Positions 8,323 to 16,681 of a stretch of DNA of 64,000 bases are shown here, in pieces. The position numbers were made by a program, and so were the translations under genes. This DNA is from Geojedonia sp051814705. Its GTDB lineage: Bacteria > Bacteroidota > Bacteroidia > Flavobacteriales > Flavobacteriaceae. Location of the stretch: positions 434,001 through 498,000 of the forward strand of contig JBPWQW010000004.1 in assembly GCA_051814705.1 (NCBI GenBank). The letters are read 5' to 3'. Below the pieces are notes generated by a model that saw only the letters and a program-made list of their open reading frames with translations, ran no database searches and had not been told where the DNA came from. Every line of letters starts with the position of its first letter. Within the stretch, counting starts at the first letter, position 1.

Positions 8323-8430
8323 ATACGTATTTAAATAATATTGAAAAGCATACAAATATATATAAAAAACATAAAAAAGCATACATATATGTATTTAAAA
8401 TAAATAATAAGTATACGTATTAGTATGCTT
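8323..8430. promoter_or_regulatory. Palindromic operator array upstream of mobile mystery pair
   Basis: This very AT-rich stretch holds ATACGTAT at 8323-8330 and 8413-8420, and the 14-nt perfect palindrome ATACATATATGTAT at 8381-8394. It also holds three AAGCATAC units: direct at 8346-8353 and 8377-8384, inverted at 8423-8430. Such a dense array between the XRE-type gene and the next operon is best explained as multiple binding sites for the XRE protein. The rest of the 8303-8476 gap holds nothing else recognisable. Confidence 0.55.
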
Positions 8431-8476
8431 TATTGAGCTAATGGAATAAAATATTTTAAAGTGTAAAACCAATTTT

Positions 8477-9052
8477 TTACCAATCACCCCTGCTTTTGAT
8501 ATTGTTTTCGCATAAATTGATAATTTCAGAGATGCGCTTGGTTCGGGTTGCTTCTCTTTTGGCGTGGTTGAGCCAATACAGATAGCCTTTTCTATAACTG
8601 GGTGAAAAGTTTTGATAGTTTTCAAAAGCTCTTGAGTTGTTGTCAAATGCTACTTGAAGATCTTCAGGGATGACCCCGTTTTCAACGTCATCCAAGGCGG
8701 TCCAAGATCCGTTGCTTTTGGCAATTTTAATAATTTCCAAGCCTTTTTTGTGCATCAAATTAGAGGCCTTTAATGCTGCAATATGTCTTTTATTTAAAGC
8801 ACTCCACACACTTTTAGGATTGCGAGGTGTAAAATATTGCCGGCGTTTGCCATGGCCCAAACTTTTAACGGTAGAATCTATCCAGCCATAACATAAGGCG
8901 ACTTTTACGGCTTCTTCCCAGCGCATACTGTCCTTTTCGTGCTCTACTTTGTAAAAGATGAGATAAACCCCTTTAGATGCCTCATGGTTGTCGTGTAGCC
9001 ACTGTCGCCATTCGGTATCCGATTTAAAATAATGTTCTTCCAGTTCAGACAT
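8477..9052 (-). CDS. YdeI/OmdA-family protein
   Basis: A 191-residue soluble protein. Motifs ALCYGWIDSTVK, KRRQYFTPRNPKSVWSALNKRH and a C-terminal SPSYRKGYLYWLNHAKREATRTKRI helix are characteristic of the YdeI/OmpD-associated (bacteriocin-protection) family, found widely in bacteria without a firm biochemical function. There is no signal peptide. Its start codon overlaps the M28 peptidase stop by one nucleotide, so it is the last gene of a three-gene unit (propeller, M28, YdeI). The functional link to the peptidase is not obvious. Confidence 0.85.
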   Translation of the reverse strand: MSELEEHYFKSDTEWRQWLHDNHEASKGVYLIFYKVEHEKDSMRWEEAVKVALCYGWIDSTVKSLGHGKRRQYFTPRNPKSVWSALNKRHIAALKASNLMHKKGLEIIKIAKSNGSWTALDDVENGVIPEDLQVAFDNNSRAFENYQNFSPSYRKGYLYWLNHAKREATRTKRISEIINLCENNIKSRGDW

Positions 9053-10386
9053 TAATCTCTTAAAATTTGATTTGGAAACACCACGGGGCTTTCAAATCCA
9101 TTAGCTCCAACTGAAGCCACACCAAAGTATGAATTATCGATTACGATACCGTCTAATGTAAATTCGGTAACATCGCCCACAACTCTGCTGTAATCCCAAG
9201 TAGGAGAGGTGGTATCTCTCCAGTAGATTTTATAACCAACCGCACCCTCTACTTTGTTCCATTTTAGTTTTGTGGACGGTTTAACTATACCGCCAATGGC
9301 CACCGTTTTAGGAGCGGGTGGAGCAGAGGCAAGGCTCGCTAAATTAATAGCATTTACAGCGGTTAATTTTTTGGCATATTCAAAATTAACATGCTCAAAG
9401 GTGTCTCCATAATTAATACCATTTTCTGTTCGAATATCTTGATGTTGTTGTGTGTAATTTTCATGGGCTTCCATAATTCGGATTCCTGCAAAGCCCAGGT
9501 CATTAAATGGGCGATGATGCCCGCCTCTGGCAAAACGGTCTAATCGGTACACCATCATCGGGTTCATTTCGGGCATATAGGTTTTGGTCGTGTTGTAAAC
9601 ATAGCGAGCCAACTGGCGTGAAATGCCATCGACTTCGCCACCGTATTTTCGACGGTTTGTTCGTTCTTGTTCAGTTTCCGTGACTGGAACAGGTTCAGAA
9701 AAAATTCTAAAGGTTCGGTTGTCAATCACACCATCCACACCAGTGATATTTCCAATCATGTCGTTATTAAAGATGCCAATAATATCCCAGTTGTTTTTTT
9801 GGGCATATTCTGCCATTCCTTTTCCTCCAAACAACCGTTGTTCCTCGCCAGAGAGACCTAAATAGATGATGCTGTTTTCAAATTGATATTTGGACAGTAC
9901 TCTGGCGGCTTCAATAGTTCCAGCCATACCAGAAGCATTATCATTAGCCCCGGGAGAATCCGAAGTGTAATCGTTTGGGTCTGATATCCGAGAATCGATA
10001 TCGCCGCTCATGATAATATACCGATTTGGATATTTGGTTCCTCTTTGAATGGCTACTACATTATGGATCCATACGTCTTTTACAATGCGATCGCCTGTTC
10101 CTTTTTTTACAAAATTCTTTTGGTAAGATACCTCAAGGCAATTGTTGCAATCTTTTGAAATCGTTTCAAATCGAGATTTTATCCAGCGTCTGGCGGCACC
10201 AATACCCCGAGTATTGGACACCGTGTCGCTTAAGGTGTGGCGCGTACCAAAATCCACTAATGTTTTGACGTCGTTTTTAATATGTTCTGCAGAAACAGAA
10301 TTAATGATATCATAAATTTTTGGATTGGTCTGCGCTGAAATCAAACCAGCATACAGCAGAAAAGCGGCAATTGTTATAATTTTCAT
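9052..10386 (-). CDS. Secreted M28-family metallopeptidase with C-terminal FN3 domain
   Basis: 444 residues with a Sec signal peptide (MKIITIAAFLLYAGLISAQ). The M28 core spans about residues 35-350. The expected zinc ligands appear as Asp149 (GANDNASG), the Glu pair 181-182 (SGEEQRLFGG), Asp209 (FNNDMIGN) and a C-terminal His. The first site, normally HxD, reads SGDIDS, so an Asp (129) occupies the usual His position. A fibronectin type III-like module fills residues about 355-440 (LKWNKVEGAVGYKIYWRD). It is probably a periplasmic or outer-surface aminopeptidase. It lies 6 nt downstream of the propeller gene. Confidence 0.88.
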   Translation of the reverse strand: MKIITIAAFLLYAGLISAQTNPKIYDIINSVSAEHIKNDVKTLVDFGTRHTLSDTVSNTRGIGAARRWIKSRFETISKDCNNCLEVSYQKNFVKKGTGDRIVKDVWIHNVVAIQRGTKYPNRYIIMSGDIDSRISDPNDYTSDSPGANDNASGMAGTIEAARVLSKYQFENSIIYLGLSGEEQRLFGGKGMAEYAQKNNWDIIGIFNNDMIGNITGVDGVIDNRTFRIFSEPVPVTETEQERTNRRKYGGEVDGISRQLARYVYNTTKTYMPEMNPMMVYRLDRFARGGHHRPFNDLGFAGIRIMEAHENYTQQHQDIRTENGINYGDTFEHVNFEYAKKLTAVNAINLASLASAPPAPKTVAIGGIVKPSTKLKWNKVEGAVGYKIYWRDTTSPTWDYSRVVGDVTEFTLDGIVIDNSYFGVASVGANGFESPVVFPNQILRD

Positions 10387-10392
10387 AGGGCG

Positions 10393-11262
10393 TTAATTAA
10401 TTGAAAGTTCACCAACAAGGGCTAATTTAGTACCATTTGGATTGACAGCCAAACGCGTGATGTTTTTTATTCCAATGGTATTTAATGAAGTGATTTTTAC
10501 CCAGTCCTTGTCACGTTTTGGATTGAATTTAAACAGGACACTGTCTTTAGCCATGAATATAGTGCCGTTGGGCGTCCAGCACATATCTTCACTTTTTGGA
10601 AGTGTATTGATAATGAATTCGATATCGCCTGAAAAGGGATCCATTGATTTTATACTCCAAATACTATCTTTTTCTTTAGAGATAAAACTCGCCAAATTTG
10701 AGTTTGGAATGTTGTGCAATGACCGACCAACCTTGGCTTCAAGTTTACGATTTTCTTTCATTTTGAAATCAGCACTATACAGCGAAAGGCCTTCATCTTC
10801 CAACACCGATGACAGAAGCCTATTTTCAGAATACCAAACATGATATCCTATAATAATGTCATCAACCAAAACCTCTGATTCTCCATTATCTAAATTGTAT
10901 GTTCTTAACACTTGTGTCCCATTTTTATCCAACTGAATGGCTGAAATCGCATTTTGGTTCGGGATTTTTAAAGGTGAATATTCGCTGCCTTCAGTTTCAC
11001 AAATCCAGTGTTTTTCACCACTGGAAATAGTATAGTTAACAATATCGGTTTGTCCATTTCTGGTTCCGGCATAGAGTATCGTGTTATCATCTAAAAAGGA
11101 AGGTTGGTTATCGTAACCCTCGCTATTGGATATGTTCTTAAAATTAGAGAGTTGAAAAGCCCCGTTTTCCTGATTTAAATCGAATAGAAACACTTCGGTA
11201 TTGGCTTGAGCAAAGCTTATAAACGATGTGAGAACAAAAACAAAAGTACAATGGTATTTCAT
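10393..11262 (-). CDS. Exported TolB/WD40-like beta-propeller protein
   Basis: 289 residues beginning with a Sec signal peptide (MKYHCTFVFVLTSFISFAQA). Repeated blades of the type GYDNQPSFLDDNTILYAG, SEYSPLKIPNQNAISAIQL and SEDMCWTPNGTIFMA are seen, consistent with a TolB-like or PD40 beta-propeller. No catalytic residues are apparent. It is the first gene of the unit with M28 and YdeI, which makes a periplasmic binding or scaffolding role alongside the peptidase plausible. The exact substrate or partner is unknown. Confidence 0.75.
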   Translation of the reverse strand: MKYHCTFVFVLTSFISFAQANTEVFLFDLNQENGAFQLSNFKNISNSEGYDNQPSFLDDNTILYAGTRNGQTDIVNYTISSGEKHWICETEGSEYSPLKIPNQNAISAIQLDKNGTQVLRTYNLDNGESEVLVDDIIIGYHVWYSENRLLSSVLEDEGLSLYSADFKMKENRKLEAKVGRSLHNIPNSNLASFISKEKDSIWSIKSMDPFSGDIEFIINTLPKSEDMCWTPNGTIFMAKDSVLFKFNPKRDKDWVKITSLNTIGIKNITRLAVNPNGTKLALVGELSIN

Positions 11263-11431
11263 AAGGAAAATTAAGGAATAAAGTTAATCAATAGAAATTT
11301 AGTGAGCACTTTTGACAAAATGACTTTAACACTCATATTTTAAGAATATTTTAAGACTATTTAAAAATAAGAAGGATAAAGATTATCAATTATATTGATA
11401 CATTTGTTTTTTTATAACTTAAATATAATTC

Positions 11432-13384
11432 ATGAAACTACTCAAAGTATGTGTGGCTGTATTCTTAGTGTTTGGCTACAACGTAAATTCGCAAACAGAT
11501 CCCATTAAAAGAAACGCAGACTTATTTAGCCCTTTAGAAATTCCAAATGTTCAAACCCCATTTCGTACACAAGCTGGTGAACCTTCGCCTTTGTATTGGC
11601 AAAATGAATCTGATTACAAAATTGAAGTGACTTTAGACGATGTAAATCATATAGTTTCTGGTCAAGTTGATATTAATTATACCAATAATAGTCCAGATGA
11701 TTTGGGCTATGTTTGGTTGCAGCTAGATCAAAATAAATTTAGCTCAAATTCAAGAGGAGCAGCAATTTCGGAGGCTGTTGGTGGACGCTTTAGCGGTGAC
11801 TTAGAAGGCGGATTTAATATATCGTCGGTTTTGGTTAATGAAAAAGAAGCCAATTTTATAATTTCAGATACACGCATGCAGATTAGATTGGATGACGCTG
11901 TGCAACCAAATGGAGGAACATTGAACGTGCTTATAAAATATGATTTTAAGATACCAGAATATGGAGCCGATCGAATGGGACGTATTAAACAATCTAAAGG
12001 TTGGGTTTATGAAATTGCACAATGGTATCCAAGAATGGCAGTTTATGATGATATAAAAGGATGGAATAATGAGCCTTATTTAGGTTCTGGTGAGTTTTAT
12101 TTAGGTTATGGTGATATCGATTTTAAAATTACTGTTCCTTATGACCAAATCGTTGTTGGTTCAGGAGAACTTGTGAATATTGATGAAGTTTTTCCAAAAG
12201 CCATAGCCGAGCGTTACAGAAAAGCCCAATCAAGTGATAAGACCGTTATAATCATTAAAGAAAACGAAGTTGGTAATACCAAATTAACACGCCCTGTTCA
12301 AAGCGGAAATTTGACTTGGCATTTTAAAATTAATCAGACTAGGGACGCTGCTTGGGCTGCTTCAAAAGCCTTTATTTTAGACGGCGCTAAAATGAATCTA
12401 CCCAATGGGAAAACCGCTTTGGCATTATCGGCTTATACTTCAGAAAGCGCCACAGATGATGGATGGAAACAATCCACTCAATTCGTTAAACAGTCCATAG
12501 AACATTATTCAAACATGTGGTTTCCATACACGTATCCAGTCGCAACCAATGTTGCTGGCATCGTTGGAGGCATGGAATATCCTGGAATTGTATTTTGCAG
12601 CTGGAAGTCTAAAGATGCAAGATTATGGGGGGTGACTGATCACGAATTTGGACATAACTGGTTTCCAATGATCGTGGGAAGTAATGAAAGACTTTATCCA
12701 TGGATGGATGAAGGATTTAATACGTTCATCAACTATTATAGCGGATTAGCTTATGGAAAATATCCAACACGATTGGATGACGTCCATAAATTTGTTGATA
12801 TGTTGACAGACGAAAAAAGAGAATCTATAAGCACACTTCCAGATGTGGCTCAAACTTTTAACCTAGGTATGACAGCTTACAGAAAACCAGCTCTTGGGTT
12901 GGTCATGTTGCGGGAATCTGTTTTAGGACATGATAGATTTGATTTTGCATTTAAAAATTATATCAACAAATGGGCTTTTAAACACCCTCGTCCCATCGAC
13001 TTTTTTAACGCTATTGAAAGTGCTTCAGGCGAAAATTTAGATTGGTTTTGGAAAGCATGGTTTTACGGAACAGGAAATATTGATCAAGCTGTTGTCAATA
13101 TAGCTGAAGTTAATGGCAAACCAGAACAAGGTACTTTAGTGTATTTAGAGAATAAAGGAGAAGTGCCAATGCCTGTAAATATTGAGCTTACTGATATTAA
13201 TGGTAAGACCTATAATTTTCAAGTTCCAGTAGAAGTTTGGATGCGAGGAAATGACATTATGTACAAGGCCAATACAAATACAGAAATTATAAAAGTGGTT
13301 ATAGATCCAGATAGCTTATATCCTGATATTGATCTGACCAATAATATTCTGGAAAAGGGAATTGAAACCCATATAAAGGGCTAA
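11432..13384 (+). CDS. Secreted M1-family zinc metallopeptidase
   Basis: 650 residues with a signal peptide (cleavage probably after YNVNSQ). The N-terminal beta-saddle is followed by the exopeptidase-type motif GGMEYPG and the zinc site His404-Glu-Phe-Gly-His408, with Glu427 in WMDEGFN; the 18-residue spacing is canonical for gluzincins. The product should be a periplasmic or surface aminopeptidase. It is transcribed alone, divergently from the propeller-M28 unit. The 170-nt divergent region contains TACATTTG at 11399-11406, a -7-like element 25 nt before the start, without a good -33 partner. Confidence 0.93.
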   Translation: MKLLKVCVAVFLVFGYNVNSQTDPIKRNADLFSPLEIPNVQTPFRTQAGEPSPLYWQNESDYKIEVTLDDVNHIVSGQVDINYTNNSPDDLGYVWLQLDQNKFSSNSRGAAISEAVGGRFSGDLEGGFNISSVLVNEKEANFIISDTRMQIRLDDAVQPNGGTLNVLIKYDFKIPEYGADRMGRIKQSKGWVYEIAQWYPRMAVYDDIKGWNNEPYLGSGEFYLGYGDIDFKITVPYDQIVVGSGELVNIDEVFPKAIAERYRKAQSSDKTVIIIKENEVGNTKLTRPVQSGNLTWHFKINQTRDAAWAASKAFILDGAKMNLPNGKTALALSAYTSESATDDGWKQSTQFVKQSIEHYSNMWFPYTYPVATNVAGIVGGMEYPGIVFCSWKSKDARLWGVTDHEFGHNWFPMIVGSNERLYPWMDEGFNTFINYYSGLAYGKYPTRLDDVHKFVDMLTDEKRESISTLPDVAQTFNLGMTAYRKPALGLVMLRESVLGHDRFDFAFKNYINKWAFKHPRPIDFFNAIESASGENLDWFWKAWFYGTGNIDQAVVNIAEVNGKPEQGTLVYLENKGEVPMPVNIELTDINGKTYNFQVPVEVWMRGNDIMYKANTNTEIIKVVIDPDSLYPDIDLTNNILEKGIETHIKG

Positions 13385-13392
13385 AAAACAAA

Positions 13393-13425
13393 AACGCTTC
13401 GATTTTCATCGGAGCGTTTTTTTTT
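13393..13425. terminator. Bidirectional terminator between M1 and acyl-CoA dehydrogenase genes
   Basis: The stem AACGCTTCGAT (13393-13403) pairs with ATCGGAGCGTT (13408-13418) around a TTTC loop, with one G-U pair. It is followed by nine T on the plus side and preceded by an A-rich run that serves the minus-strand transcript. Confidence 0.9.
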
Positions 13426-13440
13426 AATACTTATTTCTTA

Positions 13441-15249
13441 TTAAAAGCAGTATTTATTTTCAGCCTTTACCTTTTCGGCAATAGCGTTGCGCAAATCTAC
13501 AATATCAGGGTAATTGGCGTATTTGGTATAGCGATTTAGGCCCATAAGCATCATCTTTTGTTGATCGCCTGTTGTAAATGAAATGATACTTTCCTTGCCT
13601 TTTTCCTCAATAATATCAACAGCATGATATAAATATAATTTTGACATAGCTATTTGAACCGATTGAGCTTCTTCTCCAAAGCGTTTGGCATTTTTTTCGG
13701 TTCTTAAAATGGCAGATTCAGCCATATAAATTTCGATTAAAATGTCGGCAGCAGCAATTAATAACTGTTGTTGGTCATCTAATTGAGGACCATATTTTTG
13801 AACTGCAGCTCCGGCGATCATTAAAAAAGTTTTTTTCATTTTCTTGATCATTCCTTTTTCTTCAGAAAACAATTCTGAATAATCTGGAATATCAAAGGAA
13901 GGAATACCCATCAATTCTTCTTGAACCTTTGTGGCAGGTGTCAATAAATCGACATGTCCTTTCATGGCTTTTTTGGCTAACATCCCAACGGAAAGCATCC
14001 GGTTAATTTCGTTTGTGCCTTCGTAAATACGAGTAATACGAGCATCTCTCCAAGCAGCTTCCATAGGGGTGTCTTCAGAAAAACCCATGCCGCCAAAAAT
14101 CTGAATACCTTCGTCCGAACAATGTTGAATATCTTCTGAAACAGCTACTTTTAAAATAGAACATTCTATAGCATATTCCTCAACTCCTTTAAGCTCGGCT
14201 TCTTGATGCGTATTTCCAGCAGCCACACGTAATGCTATGCGATCTTCAATGTTTTTAGCTGCTCTATAAGTTGCCGATTCACCCACATAAGCGTTGGTAG
14301 CCATTTCGGCCAATTTTACTTTAATGGCGCCAAAGTCCGAAATACGTGTTTTAAACTGTTTGCGTTCATTGGCATACTGAACGGCCATTGTAGTGATACG
14401 ACGTTGGGAATCCAAACAGGCCCCAGCCAATTTGATTCGACCGACGTTTAAGGCATTCATGGCGATTTTAAAGCCTTCACCACGACCTGCTAACATATTT
14501 TCAACAGGAACAACCGTGTCACTAAAGAATACCTGACGTGTAGATGAGGCTCTAATACCTAACTTATGTTCTTCTTCACCTAGAGTAATGCCGTTTGGAT
14601 GTTCTTTATCAAATTCAATTATAAATCCGGTAATGTTTTTGTCATCTTCTATACGTGCAAAAACGATCATCAAATGACAAAAACCTGCGTTTGAAATCCA
14701 CATTTTTTGTCCGTTGATTTTATAGCTTTTGCCATCTTTGGAAAGTGTAGCTGTAGTTTTACCAGAATTGGCATCACTACCTGCGCCAGGTTCGGTCAAA
14801 CAATAAGAACCAAACCATTCGCCAGTAGCTAATTTGGGTACATATTTTTGTTTTTGCTCTTCGGTTCCATATAAGGTAATTGGCATGGTACCAATGCCTG
14901 TATGTGCTCCAAAAGCAGTGCTAAATGAACCTGTGCCACTGGATATATAATCACAGGTAAGCAATGTGGATACAAAGCCCATGCCCAGTCCGCCATAAGC
15001 TTCTGGAACCGCAACGCCAAGAAAACCTAAGTCGCCAGCTTTTTTCATAACGCTTTCTGTTAAAGCATAATCTTTAGCCTCGAAACGTGGTTTATTTGGA
15101 ATGATCTCACGATCGTTAAATTCCATAACCGCGTCTTTCATCATGTTTTGCTCCTCAGTGAAATCTTCAGGAGTAAACACATCATTACAGTTAGTTTCTT
15201 TAACCAAGAACTGACCGCCTCTTAATAAGTCTTTATTAGTTGTTTCCAT
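13441..15249 (-). CDS. Acyl-CoA dehydrogenase, long C-terminal (VLCAD/ACAD9-like) type
   Basis: 602 residues, longer than the usual 380-residue acyl-CoA dehydrogenases. The FAD-binding core covers about residues 30-430, with CLTEPGAGSDANSG and the catalytic-base segment YEGTNEINR. The extra C-terminal 170 residues are helical, as in the VLCAD/ACAD9 group. It catalyses the first, FAD-dependent step of beta-oxidation. It is the most distal gene of the unit MarR-fadN-fadA-dehydrogenase and is separated from the thiolase by a 112-nt spacer bearing two dispersed repeats. Confidence 0.94.
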   Translation of the reverse strand: METTNKDLLRGGQFLVKETNCNDVFTPEDFTEEQNMMKDAVMEFNDREIIPNKPRFEAKDYALTESVMKKAGDLGFLGVAVPEAYGGLGMGFVSTLLTCDYISSGTGSFSTAFGAHTGIGTMPITLYGTEEQKQKYVPKLATGEWFGSYCLTEPGAGSDANSGKTTATLSKDGKSYKINGQKMWISNAGFCHLMIVFARIEDDKNITGFIIEFDKEHPNGITLGEEEHKLGIRASSTRQVFFSDTVVPVENMLAGRGEGFKIAMNALNVGRIKLAGACLDSQRRITTMAVQYANERKQFKTRISDFGAIKVKLAEMATNAYVGESATYRAAKNIEDRIALRVAAGNTHQEAELKGVEEYAIECSILKVAVSEDIQHCSDEGIQIFGGMGFSEDTPMEAAWRDARITRIYEGTNEINRMLSVGMLAKKAMKGHVDLLTPATKVQEELMGIPSFDIPDYSELFSEEKGMIKKMKKTFLMIAGAAVQKYGPQLDDQQQLLIAAADILIEIYMAESAILRTEKNAKRFGEEAQSVQIAMSKLYLYHAVDIIEEKGKESIISFTTGDQQKMMLMGLNRYTKYANYPDIVDLRNAIAEKVKAENKYCF

Positions 15250-15257
15250 TTTCCTAT

Positions 15258-15285
15258 CCCTAACCCTTTCCGAAGGAAAGAGAAT
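15258..15285 (-). repeat. Dispersed palindromic repeat, CTTTCC variant
   Basis: On the minus strand it reads CTTTCCTTCGGAAAG followed by GGTTAGGGAT. This has the same architecture as the CTTCCC-family elements (palindrome, spacer, AGGGA-type tail). It faces a second copy at 15330-15361 in the same spacer. Confidence 0.6.
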
Positions 15286-15329
15286 TTATGGGTTGTTTAT
15301 TTGTTATACATTATTTTTTTAAATATTCT

Positions 15330-15361
15330 TCCCTTTGGGAAGATGCCGAAGGCAGATGGGA
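15330..15361 (+). repeat. Dispersed palindromic repeat, CTTCCC family
   Basis: Plus-strand CTTCCCTTTGGGAAG, then ATGCCGAAGGC and AGATGGGATT. The first and last blocks are shared with the element at 5660-5690, and the middle contains a small extra palindrome, GCCGAAGGC. It abuts the thiolase stop codon. Confidence 0.65.
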
Positions 15362-16555
15362 TTAATTTAAAAACTCAAAAATCCCACAAGCCCCTTGACC
15401 AGTTCCCACGCACATGGTTACTGCACCATATTTACCTTGCATGTTGCGTTTGCGCATCTCATCAAAAAGTTGGACAGATAGTTTAGCTCCAGTGCACCCA
15501 AGAGGGTGACCTAAAGCGATTGCTCCACCATTGACATTGATGATGTCCGGATTTAGTTTCAATTCTCTAATCACAGCCAAAGATTGGGAAGCGAAGGCCT
15601 CATTTAATTCGATAAGTTCTAAATCGGATTGTTTTAAACCTCCTTGTGCTAATGCTTTTGGAATGGCCTTAACTGGACCAATTCCCATGATTCTTGGTTC
15701 GACGCCTGCAGCTGCATAATTAACCAATCGCGCAATAGGCTCCAGTTTTAATTCCTTGACCATGTCTTCACTCATGATCATTACAAAAGCAGCACCATCA
15801 CTCATTTGCGAAGAGTTACCTGCCGTTACACTACCGTTGGCTGCAAATACAGGGCGTAATTTTGCCAAGGCTTCTTTACTGGTTCCTGCTCGAGGGCCTT
15901 CATCCTTGGTTACAGTATAGGATTTTGTCGTTTTTTTGCCGTTTTCATCTACGTAAGTTTGTTCGACTTCAATAGGAACAATTTGTTCTTGAAAACGATT
16001 TTCGGCTTGGGCTTTTAGTGCTTTCATGTGCGAATTGAAGGCAAATTCATCCTGATCTTCACGAGACACCTTGAATTGTTTGGCCACAGCTTCTGCGGTA
16101 TTTCCCATGCCCCAATAATAATCTTCGCGACCTGTTTTTACAATGTCATAATTCAGCTCTGGTTTAAAACCAGACATAGGCACCGAACTCATACTTTCTG
16201 CACCACCCGCAATAATACAATTGGCCATACCCGCTTGAATTTTTGCAGTGGCAATCCCAATAGTTTCTATTCCTGATGAACAAAACCGATTGACCGTTAC
16301 CCCTGGAATATCCACACTATTCAATCCGATTAAAGATATGAATCGTGCCATATTCAACCCTTGCGCACCTTCAGGCATTGCATTGCCAACAATGACATCG
16401 TCAATTCGTGAGGTTTCTAATTGTGGTAATTCTTTCATCATGTATTTAATGGTTTCGACTGCCAATTCATCGGATCGTTTGAAACGGAACAGCCCTCTTG
16501 GCGCTTTTCCAACTGGGGTTCTGTATGCTTTTACTATATACGCTGTTTTATTCAT
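15362..16555 (-). CDS. fadA: Acetyl-CoA acyltransferase (3-ketoacyl-CoA thiolase)
   Basis: 397 residues, normal for a degradative thiolase. The nucleophile Cys92 lies in NRFCSSG, the GHPLGCTGAK block provides His350, and the acid-base Cys382 lies in CVGTGQGAC. It cleaves 3-ketoacyl-CoA to acetyl-CoA and a shortened acyl-CoA. It is encoded between the HAD/ECH fusion and the acyl-CoA dehydrogenase on the same strand, with 126 nt separating it from the fusion gene, so it is probably part of one fatty-acid degradation operon. Confidence 0.95.
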   Translation of the reverse strand: MNKTAYIVKAYRTPVGKAPRGLFRFKRSDELAVETIKYMMKELPQLETSRIDDVIVGNAMPEGAQGLNMARFISLIGLNSVDIPGVTVNRFCSSGIETIGIATAKIQAGMANCIIAGGAESMSSVPMSGFKPELNYDIVKTGREDYYWGMGNTAEAVAKQFKVSREDQDEFAFNSHMKALKAQAENRFQEQIVPIEVEQTYVDENGKKTTKSYTVTKDEGPRAGTSKEALAKLRPVFAANGSVTAGNSSQMSDGAAFVMIMSEDMVKELKLEPIARLVNYAAAGVEPRIMGIGPVKAIPKALAQGGLKQSDLELIELNEAFASQSLAVIRELKLNPDIINVNGGAIALGHPLGCTGAKLSVQLFDEMRKRNMQGKYGAVTMCVGTGQGACGIFEFLN

Positions 16556-16681
16556 AGTTTCAATGTTTGTTTTGAAAACGAGACTAAAGAGAAGGGAAAA
16601 TAGAAAATAGACTTTTCAATGTGATTTGACTTACTATATATTTCATCTTTTTGTCTTTACTCTTTTATCTATATTTTTTTT

